In this document: positions 36,191 through 46,135 of the stretch, in pieces
How positions within the stretch are numbered: the stretch's first letter is position 1
Layout of the letters: each line of letters starts with the position of its first letter
Assembly (NCBI GenBank): GCA_019308745.1
Contig: JAFDHO010000003.1
Location: 1 to 64,000, forward strand
Direction: 5' to 3'
Length of the DNA: 64,000 bases
Source of the DNA: Deltaproteobacteria bacterium
Lineage (GTDB): Bacteria > Desulfobacterota > DSM-4660 > Desulfatiglandales > HGW-15
Notes under the pieces: generated by a model
What the model was told of the DNA's origin: nothing
Databases searched by the model: none
Seen by the model: only the letters and a program-made list of their open reading frames with translations
Program-made: the position numbers and the translations under genes

Positions 36191-37639
36191 CTACTTCCGC
36201 CAGTACTCGGGGATCAGGAGTGCCACGACCGTGTATATTTCGAGCCGTCCCACGAGCATGCAGAATATCAATATCCATTTCCCCAAGGAAGGGATAAGGA
36301 GATAGTTTTTCGTGGGGCCAACCATCCCGAGACCGGGGCCGACATTAAAGATGCATGCTGCAACGGATGCGAAGCTCGAAACCATGTCAAGCCCCAGGGA
36401 TGCCATGATGATTGCAGAGGTAACGAATATGGCGAGGTAGAGGATAAAGAACCCCCAGATGCTGCTCAACACTTCCTGGGGTACCCCCTTGCCGCCAAGC
36501 TTTACCGTCGTAATGGCGTGGGGGTGGATGATGCGAAATATCTCCTGATAGGCATGCTTGGCCAGCAGAATGATCCGTACGATCTTTATGCCGCCCCCCG
36601 TAGAGCCCGCCATGGCGCCCAGAAACATGCATAAGACCAGGATTTTCTTGGAAAGGGCGGGCCATTGATCGAAATCGGCGGTGGCAAAGCCGGTCGTCGT
36701 GATAATGGAACTCACCTGAAATGCCGCATATCTGAATGCCTTTGCCAGAGAAGCATAGACCGTGCCATGTAGATTGAAGGTGAGCAGTAGGATGAATAGA
36801 AACACAACGGTAAGATAGACCCTGCATTCCGGATCCTTTCCGAAGATGGCGAGATCACCCCTGAGCAGTTTGTAATGGAGCGAAAAGTTGATTCCCGCAA
36901 TGATCATGAAGGCAATGAGGATTCCGTCAAAATAGGAGCTGTTGTAGTGAGCGATGCTGGCATTCTTGGGTGAAAACCCGCCGGTGGGCATGGTACAGAA
37001 GGCGTGAGAAACTGCCTCAAACAGGGGCATTCCTCCCAGGAAGAGGAGGAGGATCTCAAGGGCGGTGATGAGAATGTAGACCTTCCAGAGTGTCTTTGCC
37101 GTATCCGATATCCTGGGTTTTAGCTTGTCCACCACAGGACTCGGCACTTCAGCCTTATAGAGCTGCATTCCCCCGACCCCCAGGAAGGGCAAAATCGCAA
37201 TAGAAAGCACAATGATCCCCATCCCGCCGAACCACTGGGTAATACTCCTCCACATGAGGATGCCCCTGGGAAGCCCCTCAATGTTCTCCAAGATCGAAGC
37301 ACCTGTCGTTGTAAAGCCCGACAAGGATTCAAAATAGGCGTCCGTCAGATCTGGTATGGCCCCTGAAAGGATATAAGGAACTGCCCCAGCAAAACCCGCA
37401 GCAATCCATCCAAAGGTTACTATTGCCACCCCGTCACGATGGCCGAGGACCTTGACCTCCTGATTCCTGGCAATGACGTAAAGGAAAACGCCAAGGGCCA
37501 TGACAATTATCATGGAATAGAGGAGTGGCAGGGCATCATGCTCCCCGAAGGCCCAGGACACGATAAAGGGAAAGGCCATGGAAAGGCCAAGGAAAAAGAC
37601 AAGGATTCCAATAAAGCGTATGACGGAATGGGTGTGCAT
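36191..37639 (-). CDS. trkH: Trk potassium uptake channel subunit TrkH
   Basis: 482 residues with four M1-P-M2 repeats, each with a selectivity filter glycine: SGFTTTGASI, CTMPTGGFS, TTTGFATAD and NVGPGLGMVG. Imports K+ together with the TrkA ring. The GSTGGGIKIVR segment forms the gating loop. Start overlaps the trkA stop by one base, giving a trkA-trkH operon on the minus strand. Confidence 0.96.
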   Translation of the reverse strand: MHTHSVIRFIGILVFFLGLSMAFPFIVSWAFGEHDALPLLYSMIIVMALGVFLYVIARNQEVKVLGHRDGVAIVTFGWIAAGFAGAVPYILSGAIPDLTDAYFESLSGFTTTGASILENIEGLPRGILMWRSITQWFGGMGIIVLSIAILPFLGVGGMQLYKAEVPSPVVDKLKPRISDTAKTLWKVYILITALEILLLFLGGMPLFEAVSHAFCTMPTGGFSPKNASIAHYNSSYFDGILIAFMIIAGINFSLHYKLLRGDLAIFGKDPECRVYLTVVFLFILLLTFNLHGTVYASLAKAFRYAAFQVSSIITTTGFATADFDQWPALSKKILVLCMFLGAMAGSTGGGIKIVRIILLAKHAYQEIFRIIHPHAITTVKLGGKGVPQEVLSSIWGFFILYLAIFVTSAIIMASLGLDMVSSFASVAACIFNVGPGLGMVGPTKNYLLIPSLGKWILIFCMLVGRLEIYTVVALLIPEYWRK

Positions 37640-38997
37640 CAGAAGTATTCCAGTTTGACTGTAAGAAGTTTCTCCAGCTTTGGGATGACCTTTTGAAGTG
37701 CAAAGATGATGAGACGGTCCTTGGGCTTGATCACGCTATCGCCCCTGGGAATAACGATGTCTTCTTCGCGGACTATGGCCCCAACGAGAGCCCCCTTGGG
37801 AAATTTCACCTTGTAGAGGGGTACATTTACGATATCCGACGTCTCGAGGGCCTCTGCCTCGATTGCTTCGGCGTGTTCGCCCTTTAGGGGTGCTACGGAG
37901 ATGATCTTTCCCTTGCGGATGTACTGGAGTATCGCCCTGATCGCGGAAAGCCTGGAGCTTACAACCGTATCGATACCGATGGCCGAGACGAGAGGGATGT
38001 AACTCAGCTTGTCTATCCGGGTGATGTTCTTCTTTGCACCAAGACCCTTTCCGAGCAAGGAGATGAGGACATTACTCTCTTCATCTCCCGTAATGGCAAC
38101 AATGAAGTCAGCATCGCGGATATTTTCCTCTTCCAGCAGGTTCTTGTCTGTGCCGTCACCGTTAATGACGATAACCCTCTCAAGTTTTTCTGCCAGGGCG
38201 GTGCATTTCTCGCCGTCCTTCTCGATAATCTTGGCATTGATCTTTGTACGATCAAGGGCCGACGCGAGGGCAGTTCCGGTCTGACCTCCCCCTACGATGA
38301 TGACCCTTCGGAGTTCCTCCTCCTTTGGATTCAGTATCTTGTATATGTCGGAGAGTTCGTTGCCCCGGACCACCACATAGACCAGATCATGGGCCTGTAT
38401 GGTGTCCTCCCCGTGGGGAATGATGACCTGTTCTCCCCGGACTATGGCCCCGACCAACATCTTCCCTTCCAGGCCCTTGACAGAAAGGAGTTGCTTCCCG
38501 GCAAAAGGTGAATCGGGTTTAATGGTGATGCCGATCAATTTGACACGGCCGTCCACAAATTCTATGACATCCGAAGCCCCCGGGAAGATCATGAGATTCA
38601 TGATCGTCTCGACCATAAAAGATTCCGGGTTGATTATCTGGTCAACACCCAATAGGCTGGGGCTAAAGAGGTCCTCCTCCTGGAGGTACTCCGGGTTTCG
38701 GATTCGGGCGACCTTGAGGATATACTGATTCAGGTTGCGTGCAAGGAGGCAGGCAAGGATGTTTACTTCGTCACTGTCGGTGGCTGCCACAAGGAGATCC
38801 GCGTCCTTTATGCCAGAGGCCTTCAGTATCCCGGGACTTGTCCCTGATCCGAGGATGGCCTGGACATCCAGGTTCTCCGTGATCCTCTTGATCTTTTCGG
38901 GGTCTTTGTCAATGAGAAAGACTTCCTGGCTTTCCTCGGAGAGCTTCTGTGCAATATGAAAGCCGACATCGCCGGCACCCACTATAATGATCTTCAC
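37639..38997 (-). CDS. trkA: Trk potassium uptake regulator TrkA
   Basis: 452 residues made of two RCK repeats: Rossmann domains starting KIIIVGAGDVGFHIAQKL (1) and RRVIIVGGGQTGTALASAL (about 230), each followed by a TrkA-C domain (VGAIVRGEQVIIPHGEDTI and VGAIVREEDIVIPRGDSVI). NAD(H)/ATP binding controls TrkH. The two-repeat size matches E. coli TrkA. Confidence 0.96.
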   Translation of the reverse strand: MKIIIVGAGDVGFHIAQKLSEESQEVFLIDKDPEKIKRITENLDVQAILGSGTSPGILKASGIKDADLLVAATDSDEVNILACLLARNLNQYILKVARIRNPEYLQEEDLFSPSLLGVDQIINPESFMVETIMNLMIFPGASDVIEFVDGRVKLIGITIKPDSPFAGKQLLSVKGLEGKMLVGAIVRGEQVIIPHGEDTIQAHDLVYVVVRGNELSDIYKILNPKEEELRRVIIVGGGQTGTALASALDRTKINAKIIEKDGEKCTALAEKLERVIVINGDGTDKNLLEEENIRDADFIVAITGDEESNVLISLLGKGLGAKKNITRIDKLSYIPLVSAIGIDTVVSSRLSAIRAILQYIRKGKIISVAPLKGEHAEAIEAEALETSDIVNVPLYKVKFPKGALVGAIVREEDIVIPRGDSVIKPKDRLIIFALQKVIPKLEKLLTVKLEYF

Positions 38998-39329
38998 GAC
39001 TTCACTCCAAAAGAGAGATCTTTCAAGACCACCTCGCAGCAGAGAAAATCAATCCCCACAACCCCGGTCTTGCATGCGGGATCGGTCCACGACCTCCAAA
39101 CCAAAATTTGATTTGACTGATTGGCAATCTTTATAAAAGAAGGCTGGAAAAGTCAACCTGATTGACATCAACAGGTTACCCCCTTTGTCTTGGAGCGGGA
39201 AGGGACGTTCAAGAGTCGGGGCGCTCCTCTCGCCTCCAAATTGATTTCTCTGGAAAATCGAACAAAATGGTGCTAAGGTAAAACGTACCAAAAGGAATAG
39301 GAAAAAGCGATAAGGAAGATGAATTAGCC
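38998..39329. other. Divergent intergenic region trkA/hldA-like
   Basis: 332 bases. It holds the trkA promoter candidate at 39130-39156 and, for the plus strand, TTGACA near 39164 without a clear -10. No gene seen. Confidence 0.5.
39130..39156 (-). promoter_or_regulatory. Candidate promoter of trkA-trkH
   Basis: Minus strand TTGACT (39156-39151), 15-base spacer, TATAAA (39135-39130). The spacer is short, so moderate confidence. Confidence 0.4.
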
Positions 39330-40343
39330 ATGATAAAGGAATTAAAACTCAGCGATTTTAATGTTGATGAATTTAGGCAATATATTGATAGGTTCCGTGA
39401 AACCAACATCCTTGTTTTGGGCGATGTCATTATGGACGAATATGTTTGGGGAAATGTCTCTCGAATATCTCCAGAGGCCCCGGTGCCTGTTGTGGAGGTG
39501 AAAGAGGAGACACAGATGCTTGGGGGTGCGGCCAATGTGATAAACAATATATGTTCCCTCGGCGGCCGCCCCCTCCTTTGCGGGGTGATAGGAGAGGATA
39601 GGACAGGAGAAGACATCCTGAGGGAAATAAAAGGCTTGGGCCTAAGAACCGACGGTCTGATCAAGGTGCCCAACAGGAGAACGAGCATAAAGACGAGGGT
39701 TGTGGCTCAAAATCAGCAGGTTGTGAGATTCGATCGGGAAAACAAGAGGGATTTGGAAGGGGGACATGTCACAAGAATATTGGACTTCATCAAAGATAAC
39801 ATCGAGGGACTGGATGCCGTTATTGTCGCTGACTATGGTAAAGGCGTGGTTACAGGAGAAGTAATGAAGGGGATCAGGACCCTGATCGAGGATCGGGACA
39901 TCATCCTGGCCGTTGATCCCAAGACCGACAAATTTGAATACTATAGGGGGATAGACGTGATCACCCCGAACCACCACGAGGCAGGGGCCTTCTGCCGAAT
40001 AGCTATCGAAGACGACGTGTCATTGGTAAAGGCGGGCGAGCACATGCTCCGGGAATTGGATTGCAGGTCCGTCTTGATAACCCAGGGCAAGGACGGTATG
40101 ACTCTCTTTGAAAATGGCGGTGAAATCAGTCACATCTCAACGGTTGCAAAGAAGGTCTTTGACGTGACCGGCGCAGGGGATACGGTGATCTCCACCTTTT
40201 GCCTGGGACTGGCCTCGGGGATGGACCTGAAATCAGCCGCGCTCCTATCCAATTTTGCGGCTGGAATCGTTGTCGGCGAAGTCGGGACATCCGCGGTCAA
40301 GACTGAGGATCTATTGAGCGCCATATACTACCAAATGAAATAG
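39330..40343 (+). CDS. hldA: D-glycero-beta-D-manno-heptose-7-phosphate kinase (RfaE1/HldA type)
   Basis: Phosphorylates heptose-7-phosphate at C1 in the synthesis of ADP-heptose for LPS inner core. 337 residues, only the PfkB-type kinase domain; the RfaE2 adenylyltransferase half of HldE is absent and must be encoded elsewhere. Motifs: ILVLGDVIMDEYVWGNV, ISPEAPVPVVEV, GGAANV, and the anion-hole signature DVTGAGDTVIS. Followed by ugd after 17 bases. Confidence 0.93.
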   Translation: MIKELKLSDFNVDEFRQYIDRFRETNILVLGDVIMDEYVWGNVSRISPEAPVPVVEVKEETQMLGGAANVINNICSLGGRPLLCGVIGEDRTGEDILREIKGLGLRTDGLIKVPNRRTSIKTRVVAQNQQVVRFDRENKRDLEGGHVTRILDFIKDNIEGLDAVIVADYGKGVVTGEVMKGIRTLIEDRDIILAVDPKTDKFEYYRGIDVITPNHHEAGAFCRIAIEDDVSLVKAGEHMLRELDCRSVLITQGKDGMTLFENGGEISHISTVAKKVFDVTGAGDTVISTFCLGLASGMDLKSAALLSNFAAGIVVGEVGTSAVKTEDLLSAIYYQMK

Positions 40344-40360
40344 GGCAGGAGAAGTGTCAG

Positions 40361-41668
40361 ATGAATATCTGTATCGTTGGAGTGGGCTATGTGGGTCTCG
40401 TGACCGGCACCTGTTTTGCCGAATTCGGCAACAACGTGATCTGTGTGGACAAGGACGAGGAAAAGATCGGGGCCCTCAAAGAGAATAACATTCCCATATT
40501 TGAACCGGGACTGGAGGAGATGGTCAGGCGGAATCAATCTGCGGGCAGGTTGCATTTTACCCTTGACGTGGCAGAGGCCGTCGAGAAGAGCCTCGTCATA
40601 TTCATTGCCGTTGGGACGCCTTCAGATAGCTCGGGCTTTGCCAATCTGGAGTATGTGTACGCGGTAGCCAAGACCATAGGCGAACTCATGAAGGGGTATA
40701 AGATAATTGTCACCAAGAGCACGGTGCCTGTTGGGACCGGGAAGGAGATCAGGGAGATCGTGGCAAAGTACCAGAGGGAAAAGATCGCCTTTGACGTGGT
40801 GTCCAATCCTGAATTCCTGAGGGAGGGGTCTGCCATTGAGGATTTCCTCAGGCCCAACCGGGTTGTCATAGGGACGGACAGCGAACAGGCAAAGGCCGTA
40901 ATGAAAGATCTTTACTCTCCCCTCTATCTCATCGAGACACCGGTCATCATTACCAATGTCGAAACCGCGGAGATGATCAAGTACGCGTCCAATGCCTTCC
41001 TGGCGACAAAGATCTCTTTTATCAATGAAATGGCCAATATTTGCGAGCTGGTGGGGGCAGATGTCCACCAGGTGGCAAAGGGGATGGGCCTGGACGGGAG
41101 GATAGGCCCGAAGTTTCTGCATCCCGGGCCCGGGTACGGAGGGTCGTGTTTTCCGAAGGACACGAGGGCCATTGTCAGACTGGCAGAGGCCCATGGATAC
41201 CAGTTCAGGATTGTCAAATCGGTCATAGAGGTTAATGAAGAACAACACAAGAGAATGGTGGAAAAGGTGAAAAGGGTCCTGGGCGGACTGGAAGGCAAAC
41301 TCCTGGGCATCCTGGGACTCACATTTAAACCCAACACGGATGACATCAGGGAGTCCCCCGCCATAAAGATCATAATGGAGCTACAAAAGGAAGGGGCACG
41401 GATCGCGGCCTTCGATCCTGCTGGCATGTCAAATGCCCAAAAGGTATTGCGAGAGGTCACATTTGTGGAAGACATTTACGACGTGGCAGCCGGAGCCGAC
41501 GCCCTGATGATTATCACGGAATGGAATCAGTTCAGGTTCCTGGACTGGGAGAAGTTGAAATCCCTTCTCAAATCCCCTACGGTCATAGATTTGAGGAATA
41601 TCTACGAACCCAGCAGGATGAAAGAGATGGGGTTTAATTACCACTGCGTCGGCAGATATCATGAGTAG
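40361..41668 (+). CDS. ugd: UDP-glucose 6-dehydrogenase
   Basis: Oxidises UDP-glucose to UDP-glucuronate in two NAD+ steps for capsule or LPS sugars. 435 residues: N-terminal Rossmann fold MNICIVGVGYVGLVTG, catalytic cysteine in GPGYGGSCFPKDT (about 255-268), C-terminal UDP-binding domain with LTFKPNTDDIRESPA. Sits with the heptose kinase, which supports an envelope polysaccharide role. Overlaps the next gene by 8 bases. Confidence 0.96.
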   Translation: MNICIVGVGYVGLVTGTCFAEFGNNVICVDKDEEKIGALKENNIPIFEPGLEEMVRRNQSAGRLHFTLDVAEAVEKSLVIFIAVGTPSDSSGFANLEYVYAVAKTIGELMKGYKIIVTKSTVPVGTGKEIREIVAKYQREKIAFDVVSNPEFLREGSAIEDFLRPNRVVIGTDSEQAKAVMKDLYSPLYLIETPVIITNVETAEMIKYASNAFLATKISFINEMANICELVGADVHQVAKGMGLDGRIGPKFLHPGPGYGGSCFPKDTRAIVRLAEAHGYQFRIVKSVIEVNEEQHKRMVEKVKRVLGGLEGKLLGILGLTFKPNTDDIRESPAIKIIMELQKEGARIAAFDPAGMSNAQKVLREVTFVEDIYDVAAGADALMIITEWNQFRFLDWEKLKSLLKSPTVIDLRNIYEPSRMKEMGFNYHCVGRYHE

Positions 41669-42200
41669 TCCAAGGGAGGCCGGTGACGTTAAGCTGATCT
41701 CGAGCGTCTTTTCGGCACGGGAAGCACTGATTGATGCAACAATAGGACAGATGGAAAGGATCTTTGGACCTGCCGACTGGATCAGCCAGGTGCTTCCCTT
41801 TGACCGCACAAGATACTATGAGAGAGAAATGGGGTGGCCGCTTCTGCGGCGCTTTTTGTCCTTCAGAGACCTCATTAGGCCGGGGAGCCTTGTTGAAATC
41901 AAGTTGAAGACCAACGATCTCGAAGGGAAATACGCTCAAGGCAGCAAGAGGAGAGTCAACATTGATCCCGGGTATGTCACCCTTGAAAGGTTGGTCTTGG
42001 CCACGGGGAAGAACTATACCCACCGCATATATCTTGCCAAAGGGATCTACGCGGATCTCACGCTCATCTTTCACAGGGGCTCTTTCATACCACTTCGATG
42101 GACCTACAAGGACTATGCAGATCCGAAGGTCATTGGGTACTTCAACCTGGTCCGCGAGCGTTACAAGCAACAAATGAAAGAAGTCGCAGGACAGGGCTAA
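41661..42200 (+). CDS. DUF4416 family protein
   Basis: 179 residues. Conserved features: SSVFSAREALIDATIGQM, FDRTRYYEREMGWPL, RVNIDPGYVTLERLVLATG and the ending RERYKQQ. Function unknown; the family is largely confined to Desulfobacterota, Nitrospirae and relatives and is regularly found near yicC and gmk, as here. The start overlaps ugd. The stop lies in the sequence GGCTAAAAC, which resembles a MITE terminus by chance or descent. Confidence 0.85.
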   Translation: MSSPREAGDVKLISSVFSAREALIDATIGQMERIFGPADWISQVLPFDRTRYYEREMGWPLLRRFLSFRDLIRPGSLVEIKLKTNDLEGKYAQGSKRRVNIDPGYVTLERLVLATGKNYTHRIYLAKGIYADLTLIFHRGSFIPLRWTYKDYADPKVIGYFNLVRERYKQQMKEVAGQG

Positions 42201-42236
42201 AACATTAGCGCCAATTCGAGGGGGGCGGATAAACTC

Positions 42237-43115
42237 ATGAAGAGCATGACAGCCTACGGTCGGGGTGAATGCGTCAAGGACGACAGACGTTTCGTGGTAG
42301 AACTCAAGTCCGTGAACAATCGATATCGGGACATAATCATGAGAATCCCCAGATCGCTCCAGACAATGGAAGATGAGATGAGATCACAGGTCGGCAAGAG
42401 GATAAAGCGCGGACGCATCGAGGTATTCATACAGGTGGAAAGAAACGGAGGCGAAGAGGAATATACCCTGGAACTCAATGCGCCTCTTGTAAAGGCCTAT
42501 ATGGGAATCCTGAAGAGGCTCGCCGAGGAGTTCGGCCTCGAGCAAAGGCTCACCGCAGAATCCCTCATTCAGATGAAAGACGTGATTCTTATGAAACCCC
42601 AGGAGGTTGATGCGGATTCGATTCGCCCCTGTCTACATGAAGCAATGGGCGGCGCCCTCGATTCCTATGAGGCTATGAGATTGACGGAAGGGGAGGCGAT
42701 CGAGTTAGACCTGCAAAGCAGATTGTGCCAGATTGAGGAGCACCTGGAGGAGATTGAAAGGATTGCGTCCCAGACCCATGAGGAACATTGGAAGAGGTTG
42801 AAGGAGAAGATCAAGAGGATTTCGGAGGACATTGAGATTGATGAGAACAGGCTTCTTCAGGAAGTCGCCCTCCTGGCCGAGCGAGCGGATATTACCGAGG
42901 AAATCGTGAGGGCCAGAAGTCACCTGGACCAATTTCGCACGTACATGAAGGCAGAGGACGCCATCGGAAGGAGGTTGGACTTCCTGATCCAGGAGATGAA
43001 CAGGGAGGTGAACACCATGAGCTCGAAATCCTCCGAGGCATCCATCTCAATGAGGACGGTAGAGATCAAGTCAGAGCTGGAGAAGATCAGGGAACAGATA
43101 CAAAATATCGAATGA
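42237..43115 (+). CDS. yicC: YicC-family endoribonuclease
   Basis: 292 residues. N-terminal domain [12 protein letters not shown] and [20 protein letters not shown]-terminal DUF1732 with [18 protein letters not shown]. YicC cleaves RNA (shown for E. coli, including RyhB and clpXP-linked turnover). First gene of the YicC-RemA-Gmk block conserved through Firmicutes and Desulfobacterota. Confidence 0.95.
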   Translation: MKSMTAYGRGECVKDDRRFVVELKSVNNRYRDIIMRIPRSLQTMEDEMRSQVGKRIKRGRIEVFIQVERNGGEEEYTLELNAPLVKAYMGILKRLAEEFGLEQRLTAESLIQMKDVILMKPQEVDADSIRPCLHEAMGGALDSYEAMRLTEGEAIELDLQSRLCQIEEHLEEIERIASQTHEEHWKRLKEKIKRISEDIEIDENRLLQEVALLAERADITEEIVRARSHLDQFRTYMKAEDAIGRRLDFLIQEMNREVNTMSSKSSEASISMRTVEIKSELEKIREQIQNIE

Positions 43116-43129
43116 AAGGAGGCACGGGC

Positions 43130-43402
43130 ATGAACCAAAAGCTTGTAAACATCGGGTTTGGAAACTCGGTTGTTTCAAGAAGGGTGGTAGCCATCATATC
43201 TCCAAATGCGGCCCCCATCAAGCGCCTGAGAGATGAGGCCCGGGAAGATAAAAGGCTCATTGACGCAACCCAGGGCAGAAAGACGAGGTCCGTCATCATA
43301 ACGGACAGCAATCATGTCATCCTTTCGGCGATTCAGTCAGAGACCATCGCCCAGCGGTTCAGCCCCGACTGCACACTCAGCAAAGAAGAGATAGAGGAGT
43401 AG
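43130..43402 (+). CDS. RemA/DUF370 DNA-binding regulator
   Basis: 90 residues from ATG 43130, placed 8 bases after AGGAGG; an in-frame upstream ATG-like start at 43112 is less likely. Core [20 protein letters not shown] and the positively charged [24 protein letters not shown] match RemA, which in Bacillus forms ring-shaped oligomers that activate matrix genes. Its position between yicC and gmk is diagnostic. Targets here are unknown. Confidence 0.92.
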   Translation: MNQKLVNIGFGNSVVSRRVVAIISPNAAPIKRLRDEAREDKRLIDATQGRKTRSVIITDSNHVILSAIQSETIAQRFSPDCTLSKEEIEE

Positions 43403-43404
43403 CC

Positions 43405-44028
43405 ATGGCTCCTCACATCTTTGTCATTTCCGGCCCTTCCGGTGTTGGCAAGTCCACGATCCTGAACAAAGTCATGGAAAGGGTAGCAGGCTTGGGATAT
43501 ACCGTGTCCCATACAAGCCGCCCACCGAGAAACAATGAAGTGGACGGAAAGCACTATCACTTCGTTTCCAGGGAGGAGTTCCGCAGGATGGTCGAGCAAG
43601 GGGCCTTTGTGGAATGGGCTCAGGTCTATGATGACTACTATGGGACTTCTATCAAGGAGGTCAAGGAGAAACTGGATAGGAAATTGGATGTGGTCATGGA
43701 CATCGATCCCCAGGGTGCAAGGAATATCAGGGGGCATTTCAAAGGATCACTCCTGATATATGTGTTGCCGCCCTCTCTGGAGGAACTTGAAAGGCGGCTG
43801 AAGGGAAGGGCCACGGATGATAAGGATGTTATTGAGAGCAGGCTCGAAAGGGCCCTCAAGGAAATGGAGTCGTGCGCATGGTACGATTTCATCGTATTTA
43901 ACAGGGAGTTGGATGATTCGGTCCGCAAGGTAGAGTCCATCATTCTATCTGAGAGGTGTCGTTCGTCGCATCAGCTCCCGAGGGTTGAAGAGGTCTTCAA
44001 GATAAAGGTTCTTGAAGATGGGGAATGA
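43405..44028 (+). CDS. gmk: Guanylate kinase
   Basis: Phosphorylates GMP to GDP. 207 residues; P-loop GPSGVGKSTI, GMP-binding SHTSRPPRNNEVDGKHYHF, and lid region PPSLEELERRLKGRATD. GAGGAG just upstream in the remA end; only 2 bases separate the genes. Confidence 0.97.
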   Translation: MAPHIFVISGPSGVGKSTILNKVMERVAGLGYTVSHTSRPPRNNEVDGKHYHFVSREEFRRMVEQGAFVEWAQVYDDYYGTSIKEVKEKLDRKLDVVMDIDPQGARNIRGHFKGSLLIYVLPPSLEELERRLKGRATDDKDVIESRLERALKEMESCAWYDFIVFNRELDDSVRKVESIILSERCRSSHQLPRVEEVFKIKVLEDGE

Positions 44029-44068
44029 CCTTGGAAGACATGCGTGAAAAGGAATAGGGATATTGACG

Positions 44069-44857
44069 ATGGGCACAGCTCAATTTATTCCCGGCATCAA
44101 CGCGGCCAGGGAGGCCCTCATTCAGGAACATGTCAAGATAAAGGAGGTTTTTGTCAGAGAGGGGAAAAGGGGGCCGCGGACCGGGGAATTGATCAAACTG
44201 GCCACGGAGCGGGGCATCAAGGTCACGTTCGTCAGTGGGCGGGATCTCGATCAACTCATGCCAGCAGTAACCCACCAGGGCATCGTTGTCTCGGCGGAAG
44301 GATTCCAATACACATCCTTAAAAGAACTCGTGGATAAGGCCCTCCAAGTCCCCGGCTATGCCCTGCTTCTTGCCTCGGATCACATCACGGATGAGGGAAA
44401 CCTGGGTTCCCTGGTAAGGACCGGAGCATTTTTTGGTGCCCAGGGGCTGGTCTTGCCCAAGGACCGATCGGCGAAGATGACAGGGACAGTCATCAAGAGA
44501 TCTGCTGGCGGCTGGTTCACGCTACCCGTATCCAGGGTGGTAAACCTGGGGAGGGCCCTGGATGAGCTTGACAAGAGAGGGTTCTGGATAGTGGGAGCTT
44601 CTGTGGGTGGATCAGAGACGATCTATCAATTTGATTGGAACAGGAATGTGGCCCTGATTTTGGGGAATGAGGCCAAGGGGTTGAGTCGTTCCGTAGAGGA
44701 AAGATGCCATCAGTTGGTGGGCATACCCTCTGTCGGAAGGATGACTTCCCTCAACGTGTCCGTGGCCGCAGGGGTCATACTATCAGAGATCATGAGGCAA
44801 AGACGTGTGTCCAAAGGTGAGGCTGGAGGGAGTTTTCACAGAGAGGAGAGAAGATGA
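44069..44857 (+). CDS. rlmB: 23S rRNA (guanosine-2'-O-)-methyltransferase RlmB-like (SPOUT/TrmH)
   Basis: 262 residues. N-terminal substrate-binding domain begins IPGINAAREALIQ; the knotted SPOUT domain has motif 1 DEGNLGSLVRTGAFFG, motif 2 ALILGNEAKGLS and motif 3 IPSVGRMTSLNVSVAAGVIL. It transfers methyl from SAM to a 2'-OH of rRNA. ATG 44069 is used; TTG at 44063 is possible. Last gene of the block. Confidence 0.92.
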   Translation: MGTAQFIPGINAAREALIQEHVKIKEVFVREGKRGPRTGELIKLATERGIKVTFVSGRDLDQLMPAVTHQGIVVSAEGFQYTSLKELVDKALQVPGYALLLASDHITDEGNLGSLVRTGAFFGAQGLVLPKDRSAKMTGTVIKRSAGGWFTLPVSRVVNLGRALDELDKRGFWIVGASVGGSETIYQFDWNRNVALILGNEAKGLSRSVEERCHQLVGIPSVGRMTSLNVSVAAGVILSEIMRQRRVSKGEAGGSFHREERR

Positions 44858-45064
44858 CTCGGAGGACATACGCTCCAAGGAGACTGATGTGTTCACTGGT
44901 TGTGGGTTGCCAGGCTCCTGGCGGTCATCATTGCAAGGAAGTAGGCAGCAGAGCCCTTGGCTTCTCAAACACACACAAAAGTGTATAGCTGTACTGGAGG
45001 TCCCTGAAAAACACCCTCTTTTTCTCGTTAGAGCAAAGCCCACGGAAGTAATGTTGGTTCGATG

Positions 45065-45730
45065 CTAGAGCCCATACCATCTGACGAATTCCGCTTCCTC
45101 TCTCCTCTTGGACTTGTATGCGTTTACCGGTGCGTCAGGGTCAGGGTAGCCGACGGAAATAGCGATGATGATTTCGATTTCCTCTGGGATTGAGAGTTCT
45201 TCCTTTATGATATTTCCATAACGTGTCACTGAGGCCTGAGGGCATCCTCCCAAGCCTTGGGCCTCCAAGGACAAAAGGATGCCGTGAACGAAGCTCCCAA
45301 GGTCATAAACGGACCAATAGGCCAAGGGCCCATGCATACCCACAAAAATGGCACAGGGGGCATCATAAAACCTGTAGTTCCTGAGACCGCTTTCACGGAC
45401 CTTTCCCTCATCATCAGGGTCTATACCGATTGCCCTGAGTCGCAAGAGGGTATGCTCCTCCATCCTCTTAGACAGGGCTCCGGGCCACTCCTTGGGAGTC
45501 GGGAGGGCGGAGCTGGGCGTCTCCCCTGAGATCGCCGCCCGGGTGAGTCTTTCGGCGAGGCGGTCTCTTTTTTCCCCTGCCACGATGAAGACCTCCCATG
45601 GCTGGCTGTTCCTGTAAGAAGGGCTTCTATTTGCAGCCCCCATGACCTTTTTCAATACTGCCCTGTCAACATCTTTCTCCAAGAACGCTCGATAGCTCCT
45701 TCGGCCCTCTATACACTGGAAAAACTCCAT
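45065..45730 (-). CDS. Nitroreductase-family flavoprotein
   Basis: 221 residues from ATG 45730, 6 bases after AAAGGAGG. FMN-binding motifs RRSYRAF near the N-terminus, SPSYRNSQPWEVFIV, and GLGGCPQASV and SVGYPD toward the C-terminus. Reduces nitroaromatics or quinone-like compounds using NAD(P)H; substrate unknown. Isolated gene. Confidence 0.92.
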   Translation of the reverse strand: MEFFQCIEGRRSYRAFLEKDVDRAVLKKVMGAANRSPSYRNSQPWEVFIVAGEKRDRLAERLTRAAISGETPSSALPTPKEWPGALSKRMEEHTLLRLRAIGIDPDDEGKVRESGLRNYRFYDAPCAIFVGMHGPLAYWSVYDLGSFVHGILLSLEAQGLGGCPQASVTRYGNIIKEELSIPEEIEIIIAISVGYPDPDAPVNAYKSKRREEAEFVRWYGL

Positions 45731-46135
45731 AACGACCTCCTTTAAGGCATTAATAACTGCTCTGCGCACGAATGGACGCCCCGGGTGTTCCTGCGGCTAT
45801 TTTCCGGATTGGACTGTTGCTATCCGGTCAGGATTTAATAAACACGGGCATTTGCCAAAGGCTTGATCAACAGCAACAACCAAGCGCTCTAGGGACTATT
45901 CGGCTCTGCAAAATCCCAATCTGAACATTCCCGGAATTAGGCGAACAACCGTATACCTAGCTCTGCCTCACCCTTGAGTCAACACTTTTGTCCCGGGTGG
46001 AGATGAAGAAGGGGGCTGAATATCCTCAGGAGGTGCGCGGGTCTTCCCTTGCTTTTTAAGGGTTTTGGATTGACAAAATGCGGGCTTTGAAGATAAGGTG
46101 TCCTGAGATCAGGGAAAGTCAAAGGCCATGATCCC
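45731..46135. other. Intergenic region nitroreductase/HEAT gene
   Basis: 405 bases. A weak promoter for the downstream gene may be TTGACA (46070-46075) with AT-rich ATAAGG (46093-46098). No gene or repeat seen otherwise. Confidence 0.4.

Noticed and set aside
42190-42215. GGCTAAAACATTAGC resembling a MITE terminus at the DUF4416 stop codon
   Set aside because: Orientation would place the element inside the intact gene, and no partner end or duplication is found; probably chance.
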